DNA of 64,000 nt, from positions 96,210,583 to 96,274,582 of the forward strand of contig NC_061120.1 in the NCBI RefSeq assembly GCF_002878395.1. Direction: 5' to 3'. Source of the stretch: Capsicum annuum (taxonomy: Eukaryota > Streptophyta > Magnoliopsida > Solanales > Solanaceae). This document shows positions 35,957-45,849 of the stretch, piece after piece. The position numbers and the translations under genes were made by a program. How positions within the stretch are numbered: the first letter of the stretch is position 1; each line of letters starts with the position of its first letter. The notes below the pieces were generated by a model that was not told the DNA's origin, ran no database searches, and was given only the letters and a program-made list of their open reading frames with translations.

Positions 35957-36067
35957 TTCATCACCACCCTCACAAGAATTCCACATACTAGGGTTCATCA
36001 CCACCAACACAAGAATTCCAAATACTAGGGTTCATCACCACCTACACAAGAATTCCACATACTAGGG
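35957..36067. repeat. 37-bp minisatellite, three units
   Basis: Units start with 'ttcatcaccacc' at 35957, 35994 and 36031 and end in 'actaggg', with only a few differences, so the array is comparatively young. It lies in the solo LTR 30702-36934. Confidence 0.92.
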
Positions 36068-36410
36068 TTCAAGTTCATAAATCTTGTAGACAAACATGAA
36101 TCAAAACTCAAAAACACATGGAACATCAATTTCAACTCACATAAATCATTAATAACTCATAAACATAAAATCTTTGAGTTTTAGAAAAGGGTACTTGAGC
36201 TTCAGGATGAAAGGGACAAAAGAATAAATATCTACATACCTAGGGAAACTCTTTCTTGAAAGTTTTTGAAGATATTTTCTTGATTTCCCTTGACTCTTGA
36301 TCTCTCTTGACTTTTGGTGAAGAAGAAGAAGAAAGAATTTTAATTTTTTGGAAACCCTAATTTTTTTTTGGTGGAAGAAGATAAAATTATGCTGAAGGGC
36401 CTTGATCGGG

Positions 36411-36419
36411 TATTTATAG
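36411..36419 (-). promoter_or_regulatory. LTR TATA box (solo LTR 30702-36934)
   Basis: Minus strand CTATAAATA, just downstream (in LTR orientation) of the CpG-rich module 36490-36690. Confidence 0.6.
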
Positions 36420-36934
36420 AGGCTGAGGGAAAAGGGCAAAAGACTAAAAAGCCCCTGGAATTAAGCTGAAAAAATCCCAATTTTTCATGATGGCGTGATG
36501 TGGTATAATCACGCCAGCGCACTGGAATTTGGAAAACTGGGAAACTGGACGATGGCGCGATGCGGTGGAAATCGCATTGCACCCTTGGTTGCGAAGTGGA
36601 ACTATACCGCAATGCGGTGGAATCACGGAGGTTCAATGGAATATGAAAATTGCCATTTTGGCTGGCTCCGTGATGCTCTAAGGTGCCAGGTGGCACACTG
36701 TCTCACTAAAATGGCTCTAACTCTTCACCCGAGTGTCCGATTTGGGCGAATTTGGTATCAATGCAAATCTTATTCAATGCTCTACATGAAAAAGATTATA
36801 AATTAGGAAAATTCCACATGATTTAAAGTATTTCATACTTAGGAATATATTTCTAAAACTTTTAGACTCGGATTTCCGCTTTACTGAATACGCTTTAAGG
36901 CTTTGACTGGAAGAGGACTTTGTGGGGTGTTACA

Positions 36935-37149
36935 GTAGAAGTGACGCCAGATATTTTATACTAGTTAGGACCCTTAATAGGTATTTCTCTATTTTTCATA
37001 GGAATTCAACACTATAAGTCAACCCAAGAGATTAGGTCCTTTGAAATGTGATGAAAAACATCTTATATCCAGGAAAAAGGTTGGTACATTAATAGGTCTC
37101 TTTTAATGCCTCTTAGCCTCACTGGAAAATCCTAAGATAGAAATTTCTT
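36935..37149 (-). mobile_element. Sirevirus-like copia 3' LTR, part 2
   Basis: Matches 53264-53720 with a gap: 'agatattttata', 'ttaggaccc', 'caacactataag', 'ctcttttaatgcctctta', 'aggaaaatc'-like text. It continues after the solo Tat LTR at 38564. Confidence 0.8.
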
Positions 37150-37154
37150 GAGAT

Positions 37155-38558
37155 TGATCAATGCCCAAATTACACATTCATTTGACGATAAAGCGGTCAC
37201 TATCAAGTATAATGACCCATCTAGGTTGGGGTCGAATCCACAGGGAAGACATAGATGTATATCATTGGTTTGTTGAACTCACAAAACTAAAAGATGTAAA
37301 AGGGAGTTTGTAGTAATAGTATCAAACAAGTAATGATGTGTAAATTTGGTTCTAAATAGTTGGAGACTAACACTAGATTTGTGTTCCTCCTGGCTTCTTG
37401 AATCCGTGGGTTTACCTTGCTTTGCTTAACCAACTAAATACTTCTCATGAATATCAAATAAGTGATGAACCATCAACTGTCCTGTGAACTTTTTGAAAAA
37501 TTTCATCCTTTACCTTTTGAGTCTCAAGATGTCGCATTACTAACACTTACCCTAGATTTCAGCTTACTATTATCTTTTGAGTCTCAATTTACTAGATAAC
37601 AGTTAACCGTCTGACATAGATAATACTGAATAGCCTAGATCAATAGTTAAGCTTCAAATTACTTTTGTAATTATCCTTTCCTAGTCACTACTCCTCTTTT
37701 GGAGTAAGTTACAATAATCTAGTTGGGATCCTAACATTTGAAACCACTAGAACAATAATAAAAATGAAATAATACAATGCATGCATAAGTACTAGTTAAG
37801 AATAACTTCACACTTCCCCTATATCATAAGTATGCGAAGGTTCTCACAACCCTAGCAAAATTTTTTAGCCGCTCAAGCTTGTTAAACAATTAACAAAATT
37901 CAGGATGAAATCCATTAAGCAATATCACAAGAATAATTGATTAAAACTCAAAGTCTGAAACTGAATAATCAACAAAAATCAATACAACAGTAGTCCTAAG
38001 ATAAAATTTCAATCTTGGAATAAAAATATAAGTTATAAGTGTTAATAGTGCGTAACCTAACTATAATACAACAAAATGGTATATAAAGTACAAAAGGAAA
38101 CCCTACAAATTAAATCCCTAATGAAGAAGGAAATTTGAGATCGGTGGCCACATACGGACTGTATGTACCACATATGGACTGTATGAGGACCTAGGTAAGT
38201 GCAGAACTTTTGTACAGATCCTGCAGCTCTCTAGACATTTAATTGTTGCTTTTTCCTAGGACACATACGAACCGTATGTACCACATATGGATGTATGTGG
38301 ACATAGAATAGTACATGTTCAAATTTTTTTGCTACTTCTGAGCCTCTGTACTTTTTATATCTACACTATCCTGGGTAACATGAGAAGAAAATGTAGCCAA
38401 AAACTTCAATTTTTCATATTTTTCTTTAGTTTATCATCAAAATCCTGCTTTCCTACAAAACATACAATAAACATATTATGTCTGACAAAAACATATAAGA
38501 AACTTACATGTTTTCCTCATTTTAAGAGTTGAAAGCGCTATATTTCTACAGCATATTA
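37155..38558 (-). mobile_element. Solo Tat-type LTR (minus) with duplication GAGAT
   Basis: GAGAT flanks at 37150-37154 and 38559-38563. On the minus strand it starts TAATATGCTGTAG and is co-linear with the Tat LTR at 41187, which starts TGATACGCCATGA; the terminal TG reads TA, consistent with transition decay. The other end (plus TGATCAATGCCC) matches the Tat LTR end. Length 1404 bp agrees with about 1385 bp for the Tat 5' LTR. The duplicated 'cacatacg...gtatgtaccacatatgga' text (38145-38195 and 38260-38310) is the family's U3-type repeat. Confidence 0.85.
38145..38310. repeat. Duplicated 'acatacgg..gtatgtaccacatatgga' motif
   Basis: Two copies about 115 bp apart within the solo Tat LTR. 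Each combines an imperfect palindrome (acatacggactgtatgt) with 'accacatatgga'. The Tat LTR at 41390-41590 shows equivalent 'ccacatat.gtaag' phrases. Confidence 0.75.
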
Positions 38559-38563
38559 GAGAT

Positions 38564-38880
38564 CTTGAAAATACTAAACTAATACAGATACTTTGGTAAA
38601 TATTTGTTCCTTATGTACATCTTTAAAGAATAGTATTTTATTTGATTGAACCTCTTTCCTTTTGTAATCAACTCAAGATGCCTTCTTCCTTTTTCAATTT
38701 TCTTGCAAGTTGTCAAACATTGAACTTAGACTATTCTATTGGAGGACAACTTAGAGTAGATTTAGTTGACTTCCCTATTTCGTTCCCCATGAATGGTTAA
38801 CTAAGTTAGACTGACCTTTCCCTATATGGTGGCATATGTTAGAAAGTTTACTATGTACCTGTAATACTTCTCCCTCTCTA
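38564..38880 (-). mobile_element. Sirevirus-like copia 3' LTR, part 3, and probable polypurine tract
   Basis: Matches 53743-53900: 'cttgaaaata', 'ctttggtaaa', 'agtattttattt', 'tttgtaatcaact', 'agatgcctt'. On the minus strand 'agagagggagaagta' (38866-38880) is a purine run that could be the polypurine tract at the LTR start. Confidence 0.65.
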
Positions 38881-38984
38881 ACATCAATAAAAAAGAAAGA
38901 GGCATAGAATATATTGATTTAATTACAAAAAAATCAAACATTCATTGGTTTATACCTAGATATGGAAAAGGGTTCACCAAAATA

Positions 38985-40150
38985 AAGGAAAAATAGTTCA
39001 ACATAATGTCTTAAGGGACAGGAGTTGGAGGAAGAACAACACGACTAAGACAGTATGATAAAGTTTGGACTACCATCCTTGGTGTACTAAACTGACTAAG
39101 GATGCCAGTGATGATTGCATCAATACAAGTGTGAATCCTTTTAACAACTTTGATAGAATCGTTAATTACCTTATCCATCTTGAGTTAAATTTTATCAGCA
39201 TTTGTACTCGTTTGTATCCTTAGTGTCCTAAAATTTGTATACCTATAAATGAGATAATAGAAGGGGTCCGTAAGAGGATAAAACATTATTTTGATAATAT
39301 GTGATGTAACTAAGAATAATCAAGGACAATTAGGAGGGAAGAAAATCATTACCAAAAAAGTCCTAAATTTAGGAGAAGGAGGAGTATCGACAATCCATTG
39401 TTAGTCTTTGGAACACAGGTGTTATTAGCCCGAACATAATCTATTTTAAGAAATTCCATAGGTTCATAATGCAAAAGAGGGATATTCTTAGCTTCCAGAA
39501 AAGGAGTGGTAATTAAACCTTACAGAATAATTTAGTGATCAAGAGATGCTTCAATCCTGAAATTTATAATGAAAGATAAAAGCTTGAATTTATGCCCAGT
39601 GAGATTATAGTAAGTCAATAAAGTGTCATGTATAAAAAGAGTATAGAGAGAGTTTGCACAATGGAGGAGAATAATGGCCATAATGAAGGTAATAATTATA
39701 GCCTCAAAAGATAAATTTTTATGTCAAAGGGATGAGAGAAGAGGTTCATACTACCCTAGAGTAATGGACTGCTTTACTTTTTAAAAGCGATATCAAAATA
39801 AATGGGCCAAGGACTTCCAAAGGTTGTAGAGAATTCTGAACAAGGAATACCAAATATAAATTCATACATACGTCAATCTAAGAAAATACACTTACCCATA
39901 ACTAAGGTTGCCAATTCATCAACACGAATTGAGCATAAGTTTGCATAAAAGTGGCAAATAAGCGGTTCATATGCAAATTTTGGATTAGAAAAGAAGATAT
40001 TTTCGCAACACTATATTTCAAATAACATCTTGATGAGGCAATGTAGTGATTCTAAGAGATCAACATTCATTGTTAGACAATGACCCATGGATCTTTCCTT
40101 AAGAGAATGAAACAAGGATTCATTGGAGGGCATCCAAAAATCAGTTTTGA
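38985..40150 (-). pseudogene. Degenerate ORF downstream of copia pol (plant-transposon-protein-like)
   Basis: Minus-strand conceptual translation contains 'AYEPLICHFYANL', 'DELATLVMGKCIFLD', 'FGIPCSEFS' and 'SPWPIYFDIAF' (about 39790-39985), then further down 'MDKVINDSIKVVKRIHTCID' (about 39120-39185). 'FYANL...VRGK.I..D...IN..LG.P' is the pattern I associate with the 'putative plant transposon protein' family, often found with Sirevirus-type elements, where an extra ORF follows pol. Many stops and frame breaks. Its place directly 3' of the copia RNase H supports the assignment, but the family call is from memory and could be wrong. Confidence 0.45.
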
Positions 40151-40639
40151 TGTTTAAGGAACTATCAAAAAAACTTTACGTTTTTCTTATAGTTTTTAAA
40201 TTTATCAAAATTTAAGTGGTGATTACTCAAAAGTTAATGAAACTCGAGAAAGATTTTTATCTAAGAGGTCTTAATCAAGAGGAACATGGGATGAATATTT
40301 TACTTCCTCTTTGAAATAAAAACTTTAGATGTTTCCTATGGATGGAGAATTTATAAGGTTTTTCACCATTAAAGGAAGAGTAGAGGAGAAAAAAAGTAAA
40401 AATGAGAGAGAAAGAAAAGAGAATGGAAATAGATATGAGGTTGGGATGATACAAAGAAAGGACACATGGAGAATGGGAAAGGTGGTAATTATGATTTCAT
40501 AAAAGTTGTCAACATAAATGACGAGATAGACAAGGCAAGTACAAAAGATTGTATAAATTAAAGGGAAGTAAAAGCGGAAAGAACGTCAATCAAATCAAAT
40601 AACTACTTAATCCCACCTTCAAACTCATGTGCAGACATT

Positions 40640-41181
40640 AGTTAAGGAAGTAAATACTTTTATATAGATTTTAGAATAATTTCAGGAGATTTTTGGAGAA
40701 AATAAAATGTATATTCTAATAAGGGTTTTGCAAAAATATCTGCCAATTGAAATTCAGTAACTGATAAAAGATAATTCGATATAACCTTTTAAAATAAGAT
40801 TTCTAATAAAGTGATGTGTAATGTCAATTTGTTTAGCTCTAAATGATGCACGTGATATTAGATGGAAAAATAGCACTAGAATTATCACATAGAATTTCAA
40901 CTAGTTTTTAAAAAATATCTAAGTCAATGATTTGGTGTGTCATCCAATGAATTTGTGCATAATATAAGCCAATCAAGATATATTTCTACTCATCGGTGGA
41001 TAAAGAAACACAATTTTGCTTCTTTCTATTCCAAGACAAAATAACGTTTCCCATGATTTGGAAAGTGTTGCTAGTGCTTTTACTATCATCTTTGTCACCT
41101 ACATAATAGCATCTAAGAAATCTTTTATCTAAATATAATTTTATTTAGGATACAATAGACCATAGTAAATAGTCCCAATAG
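40640..41181 (-). pseudogene. Copia RNase H (Sirevirus-like element)
   Basis: Minus strand reads 'VGDKDDSKSTSNTFQIMG', 'ILSWNRKKQNCVSLSTDE', 'YYAQIHWMTHQI', 'EILCDNSSA' and 'NFNWQIFLQNP'. These are the copia blocks usually written GD..DRKSTSG, SW.SKKQ..VALSTAEAEY, CDN.SAI and QLADIFTKPL. The AEAEY glutamate region is decayed to DE-stop. The domain is cut at 41181/41187 by the Tat element; the upstream part of the same protein is at 52178-53140. Confidence 0.9.
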
Positions 41182-41186
41182 GATAT

Positions 41187-42568
41187 TGATACGCCATGAT
41201 TTCATAGAACTTTTGATGCTTAAAACTAGAAGATATGCAAGTACATAGGTATATTTTGCTAGATATAATGTGTTATGTATTTATGTTGTAGGAAAATAGG
41301 TATCTGTAGTTGAAGAAAAGAAAAGGTGATGAAAAAGTATAGGAAGACAACTTACGAGGCCACTCAGGCTCATAAGGGGTGCCCACATATCGTAAGTTCC
41401 TTTGTGGGTATCATAAGTAAAGATTAGAGAACTTAAAAGATAACCACGATGGGGGAAATTTAGGGGCATATGTGGAACTTACACCACCATAGGTTCTATT
41501 GCAGGTCACCCTTATAGCTGATCAAGAACTTTGATACCCACGACACCAACTGATGGGGTATGGGTGCCACTTATAGCCCGTAAGTGGGTCTATAAATGGC
41601 CACAAACCCAGTTTTCCCTATTCGTTTTGGTTAAGATTTTTAGGGTTTCAATAATTCTATAAATATCCTTTGGATATTTTGTATTATTTTACACGCTCTA
41701 CATAGTTTTTACGCACTTTATACATTCACAAACATATATTGATTTCATGTTTCGATTTTTGATCCTGAAATTTAGTGTTCTTGATTATTAATTTGAAAAT
41801 TTTGTTTTTTTATCTTTAATTGTTGTGAGATTCCTCTTATGATTTCTTTATTGAATTCCATGGATCGTCTTACAACTATGCACAACAAAAGCACTTAGCT
41901 AGGGTTGTTTGAACACAGACTAAACAATGAAGTAGAAAAAGTGCAATGTTGATCTTGACCAATATTCTTGCATGTATTGTGATTTTCTACAGTTTAAATT
42001 GTTTTCTTAGTAGTGGCCAGTATTAAGAACCACCGTGTATTCACTACTTGCTTCAAAAGGAGAGGTAGAGATTAGGAAAAGAAGATCATGACATAAATGT
42101 AAGTCTATGAACCCTCATATAATTAACTTGAAATTCAAAAGGTAATAGTTAATATGGGATTTAGGATAAGAGTTAGTAAGGGAAAACTTGATTCTCAAAA
42201 GTTAAGAGTGAAATTCACTAAAGGCGTTCATAAGACGATTAGTGATACATAACTTAAAATTCTGCATGTAAGATATTGGGATAGTTCAATGGAGAATCAT
42301 AAATCTACAGAATTAGGTAGTCAAGAGTAACAAAACCCTAGTACTCATCTCGTATTTATTTCAACCAAACCAACCAAGACTTCTTACTTTTGATAATGTT
42401 CTCAGAACAAAGCCTCCCCATTTACTTTCCTGAATTTTTTGGGTAGTTTGATATATTTTTGAATGATATTTGACCTATTTCCTGTGCATTTGATCCCAAC
42501 CTATAATGGGCTACTATATTTGAAATTTGACTGCATTATCCTTCTTGGAGGTATAGTTTTGGGCGACA
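41187..42568 (+). mobile_element. Tat element 5' LTR
   Basis: Co-linear with 49662-50547 ('gatgcttaaaa', 'cgatgggggaa'/'gatgggggaac', 'gacccagttttccctatt', 'attcttgcatgtattgt'). TATAAATAT lies at 41658-41666. It ends at 'gggcgacat', where the LINE begins, two to four bases short of the expected 'catca' terminus. The minus-strand open frame 41281-41469 is LTR text. Confidence 0.88.
41658..41666 (+). promoter_or_regulatory. LTR TATA box (Tat 5' LTR)
   Basis: TATAAATAT; the same box, TATAAATA, is at 50144-50151 in the 3' LTR. Confidence 0.65.
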
Positions 42569-42869
42569 TTTTTTTTCCAAATTTGAGTATTTTATTAATA
42601 ACAAAGGAAAAGTATACATAGAGGGGGATATTGACCTGACCTCCAATTTGTGCTTACCGAATAAGTGCAAATACTATAAAAGAATTGCAAAGAATTTGTT
42701 CTAAATCTATGAACTGGTAAGTGATCTCTATGGTGGCTCATGTAACTTGTTTAGTTTCCTTCTTCAAAAAACATGGTAGTCCCAATTTTACTAGTTGAAA
42801 GTATCCTGTTACTTCTGGGGAAAGTCGACAAAAGTGAAAATAGTGATGAAGTTGGTTGGACTACTGACT

Positions 42870-43240
42870 GACTTTCGATAAGGCATCAACTACAAAGTTG
42901 GCTTCCTGTAGATATGTCTGCAAATGCACAAAAAGAACTTTGATATAGGCTTTAGTAGAGATTAAAGAAGATGTTGCAGCTGCCATGGGATTGGTATTTG
43001 CTGTCTTATCCATCTGATCAAGAGTTCAGATTCCACCTCCCAGATAACCTGGAAAATATTATTCCTCTGACACCAAGAAAGACCCTAGATAGAAGCCTCT
43101 ACTTCTGCTTTATTGTTGGTCCCCTGGCCCAATGGTGTAGCATAAGAATAGATAACATCTCCATTGTGATCTCTAATGATCCCTACTACTCTAATCTTAC
43201 CTGGATTAGTGAGAGCACAAATATCAGAGTTTAGTTTAAC
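42870..43240 (-). pseudogene. LINE RNase H domain
   Basis: Minus strand reads 'GIIRDHNGDVIYSYATPLG' then 'QGTNNKAEVEAS', the TNN.AE.EA block that holds the catalytic Glu (43080-43190). 'LQTYLQEANFVVDALSK' near 42885-42935 is the terminal N..AD.LSK block. At least one frame change lies between. This RNase H of plant LINEs removes the RNA strand after reverse transcription. Confidence 0.8.
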
Positions 43241-43689
43241 CATATTAGAAGGTGGTTTGGACCAGTATACAGGTGTTACTTTTATCCTTTGTCTACATTT
43301 CTTAGCAAGTCACCAAGTTGGACCATCCAGTAGGCCAAGGGATGTATGGAAAAGCAGTATGTAATAAGTGGGATATGTTTTTATAAATGAGGAATTTAAT
43401 TCTGGCCAGTTGAGGCTGTTTTCCACCATACTTGACAACACATCTATTTTTCCATAGATTCTAAGAGATTATAATGGGAAGATCCTGCATGATCAACTAT
43501 TGAGCACCATTACTAGTCTTAGACTTTCACTACTTCAGAAATAAATTTTTTAGGGAACTTGTACCTTGTATCATACCTAGGGATGCTGAGAAAAACTGCA
43601 AGATTTGTTTAGAAAATGGTCCATCAACAAATATATATGGGATGGAATCCCATCCAGGATTAGAGCAACAACTATAGTTAGCAGGGGAA

Positions 43690-44560
43690 ATACAAAATTA
43701 GTGAAGCTTTTTTTTTGTTGGTAATGTCCTTCTTAGGAATCTCCAAAGAAGGAATGAGCATATGAAATGAATCAACCTATGCCAGGTGAGAGTGTTCATC
43801 ATGGTTTTAGCTCTGTGTTCCCTGCTAATCCCTAAGGAAGAGGTACAACTAAATTCTCCACTGGTAAATAGTGTCCAGAATGGGACGTCTGCAACCCCTT
43901 CTTGGAATTGGATTTCAACTTTGAGCATAATTTGCGGTAACTGTTGCGGAATGGTTGTACTTAAATTCTTCATATTCCATGTACCCTCAGTTATGAAAGT
44001 TGTAACCTTAACCTTTTTTGATCTAACTCCACTAGTCTTGTATTTGTGAAGAGGCCTCTATCTTGACCAATTATCCCACTAGAAGAGGTATGTACCAGAT
44101 TTGATGTTCCATGATATATGTTGTTCAACTTCCATCTTATTTCTCATCATGGCCTTTCATATCAATGATTAGCCATAGCAACCTTTCCTGGCCATAGCAT
44201 TGACCCTTTGATAGTATTTAACTAGCAGGAATTTACCCCACAGAGTGTTCATAGTTCTAAAGATCCACCATTGTTTCAAGTATAGAGTTTAACATGTATA
44301 AACATTGTATTTGATACCAATCCCTCCCTCATTAGTAGGAAAACAAAGATTTTTACAATATCCCTAGTGATATTTTCTCTTTGTGTCTTTCCATACCCAG
44401 AAAAAATTAGCAAACAAACAAACAAGTTGTTTAATAATGGTTTTGGGAGGGATACATGATGAAAGAGTCTGAATGGGGATTGATTGCAGGACATGTTTCA
44501 CCAATACATCTTTACCACCATAACTAAGCAATCTGGACTGCTAACCTATTATCCAAGAAA
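43690..44560 (-). pseudogene. LINE RT C-terminal and zinc-binding (zf-RVT) region
   Basis: 'VKHVLQSIPIQTLSSCIPP' and 'FFWVWKDTKRKYH' (44370-44510), 'NEGGIGIKYN' (about 44306-44335), 'QWWIFRTMNTLWGKFLLVKY' region (44210-44275), then 'GVADVPFWTLFTSGEFS' and 'TMMNTLTWHRLIHFICSFLLW' (43745-43900) typical of the zinc-binding region. The open frame 43698-43973 is genuine LINE coding; 44276-44494 is the same DNA read in a wrong frame. Confidence 0.8.
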
Positions 44561-44689
44561 CAACTTTACCGACCATCCCAGTTTAGTGATGATCCTTTAT
44601 CTACCCAAATAAATTAGGCAACCTAGCTATGTAATAGGACCGTGTTTCTACTGGAAGCTATTTTCATCTTTAACCCTTGAGATTGTAGA

Positions 44690-45495
44690 AGGAAATGCTT
44701 GATCTGGTAGAAGAAACTGACTTTTATCTTTGTTGATTAGTTGGCCAGATACCTCTTCATAAGCTGCCAGAGTGTTCATTAACAATCTCAGAGTTTGCCT
44801 CCTTCCAGTAGTGAAAATGATTATGTCAACAGTAAAATTGAGATGATTAATTTGAGGGCCTTGACATGCCGTATGAAAACCATAGTATTGGAGATGCTGA
44901 TGTAAACTATTCAGAGCTCTTGACGAAAATTCAGCCCCAAGAATGAACAGAGCATGAGAAAGGGGATCACCTTGCTTTAGTCCCCTAGTAGATTAAAAGA
45001 AACCATGTTTGGTACCATTTACAAGAACTGAGTACCAGTTATTTGATATAGTTCTTCATATGAGGTCAATAATTGTCACACCAAAACCAAATATCCTTAG
45101 AACAAGGGAAGTATAGGACCAAGACACCCTATCATAGGCCTTGGGCATGTCAAGTTTAATAACTACATTACCATCCACCACTAGTTTCTTGAAAAAATTA
45201 ATGATTTCCTAGGAAAGAATAATGTTTCTGCTATATTTATTCCTTTCACGAAGCTTGATTGATTGCTAGATATAAGAGAGGGAAGGATAGGAGCAATTCT
45301 AAGATAAATAAGTTTAGAAATAACATTATTAGTGAAGTTACTTGGGCTAATAGGTCTATATTCAGAAATTTTATTGGGGTGAGTAACTTTACAGAGTAGA
45401 ACAAGACATGTATGGGAAAAATATTTGGGCATAGGGTGAACACAGAAGAAGGCTAGTACCACCTGCATAAAATCCTCCCCTATGATAGACCATTA
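44690..45495 (-). pseudogene. LINE reverse transcriptase
   Basis: 'WSIIGEDFMQVVLAFF', 'KVTHPNKISEYRPIS' (about 45350), 'ISKLIYLRIAPILPSLIS', 'NQSSFVKGINIAETL', then 'KLDMPKAYDRVSWSY' (45105-45150), 'GLKQGDPLSHALFI' (44945-44985) and 'YEEVSGQLINKDKSQF' (44715-44765). The catalytic F.DD block reads FTVD (codons 44825-44836): the first Asp is Val (44828-44830). Open frame 45181-45468 covers the N-terminal part. In-frame stops occur, so it is inactive. Confidence 0.92.
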
Positions 45496-45500
45496 AATTT

Positions 45501-45849
45501 AGGTGTAGTCGACAGGGTATACAGTTATGCATTAATTGACAAAGTTTGTTGCGGTTTTTGGCTTTTACTTTTCTATTCTTTGTGGGCTATATGATCTTGT
45601 ATTCTAAGTAGTAGGAGTCAAGAAAATCCCTTGTTCGCATTTGATCTAGAGCATTAAAGAACCCTATGATTAAATTATAGGATGTTGGAACATGGTCGTG
45701 AAGCTCATTCTGTGAAGCTTCGAGATGATCCACTTGACTTTCTTTTCCCACCTCTGCATGGTGTTCAGGAGACAACTACAAAAATAACTCTGTGATTATT
45801 AGCCAAAGAAAATATGAGAATGGATAATGAGGTTGCTTATCATCCAACA
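45501..45849 (+). other. Tat element leader after the LINE
   Basis: Expected primer site and leader of the Tat element; no clear tRNA-complementary site could be identified, probably because of decay beside the LINE. 'gttgcggtttttggc' (45549-45563) is the only vaguely suggestive text. The minus open frame 45587-45775 is not supported. Confidence 0.35.

Larger units (their letters stand above)
30702..36934 (-). mobile_element. Solo chromovirus-type LTR (minus), carrying a nested solo LTR
   Basis: Plus strand runs from TGTAACGCCCC (30702) to GGGGTGTTACA (36934). Flanks are GTAAA (30697-30701) and GTAGA (36935-36939), a 5-bp target duplication with one change. The uninterrupted target exists at 53254-53275 ('ttgaaagtaaaagtgacac'). 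Removing the nested insertion (31506-34215) leaves about 3.5 kb. Its end resembles the C LTR end ('cacggtgcttatgaccccgaaggacc' region at 30733), and its middle resembles the A LTR in inverse ('gggaagtag', 34461). It has a TATA box at 36411-36419 and a CpG-rich module at 36490-36690. Open frames 36149-36806 are LTR text. Confidence 0.9.
42569..45500 (-). mobile_element. LINE (L1/RTE-type plant non-LTR element), 5'-truncated
   Basis: Minus-strand non-LTR retrotransposon. Its poly-A tail appears as eight T at 42569-42576. Domains in minus order: RT (44690-45495), zinc-binding RT-associated region (43690-44560) and RNase H (42870-43240). No endonuclease or ORF1 is present; homology starts at 'WSIIGEDF' near 45490, the usual 5' truncation. 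It sits at the junction of the Tat 5' LTR and its primer site. A degraded target duplication is possible: 'aggtatagt...cgaca' at left and 'aggtgtagtcgaca' at 45501-45514 at right. Confidence 0.9.

Noticed and set aside
36149..36806. Cluster of overlapping open frames on both strands as a possible small gene
   Set aside because: All fall in the TATA/CpG-rich part of the solo LTR 30702-36934.
44276..44494. 72-codon minus-strand open frame as a separate gene
   Set aside because: Wrong-frame reading of the LINE RT C-terminal region; the true frame shows conserved LINE text.
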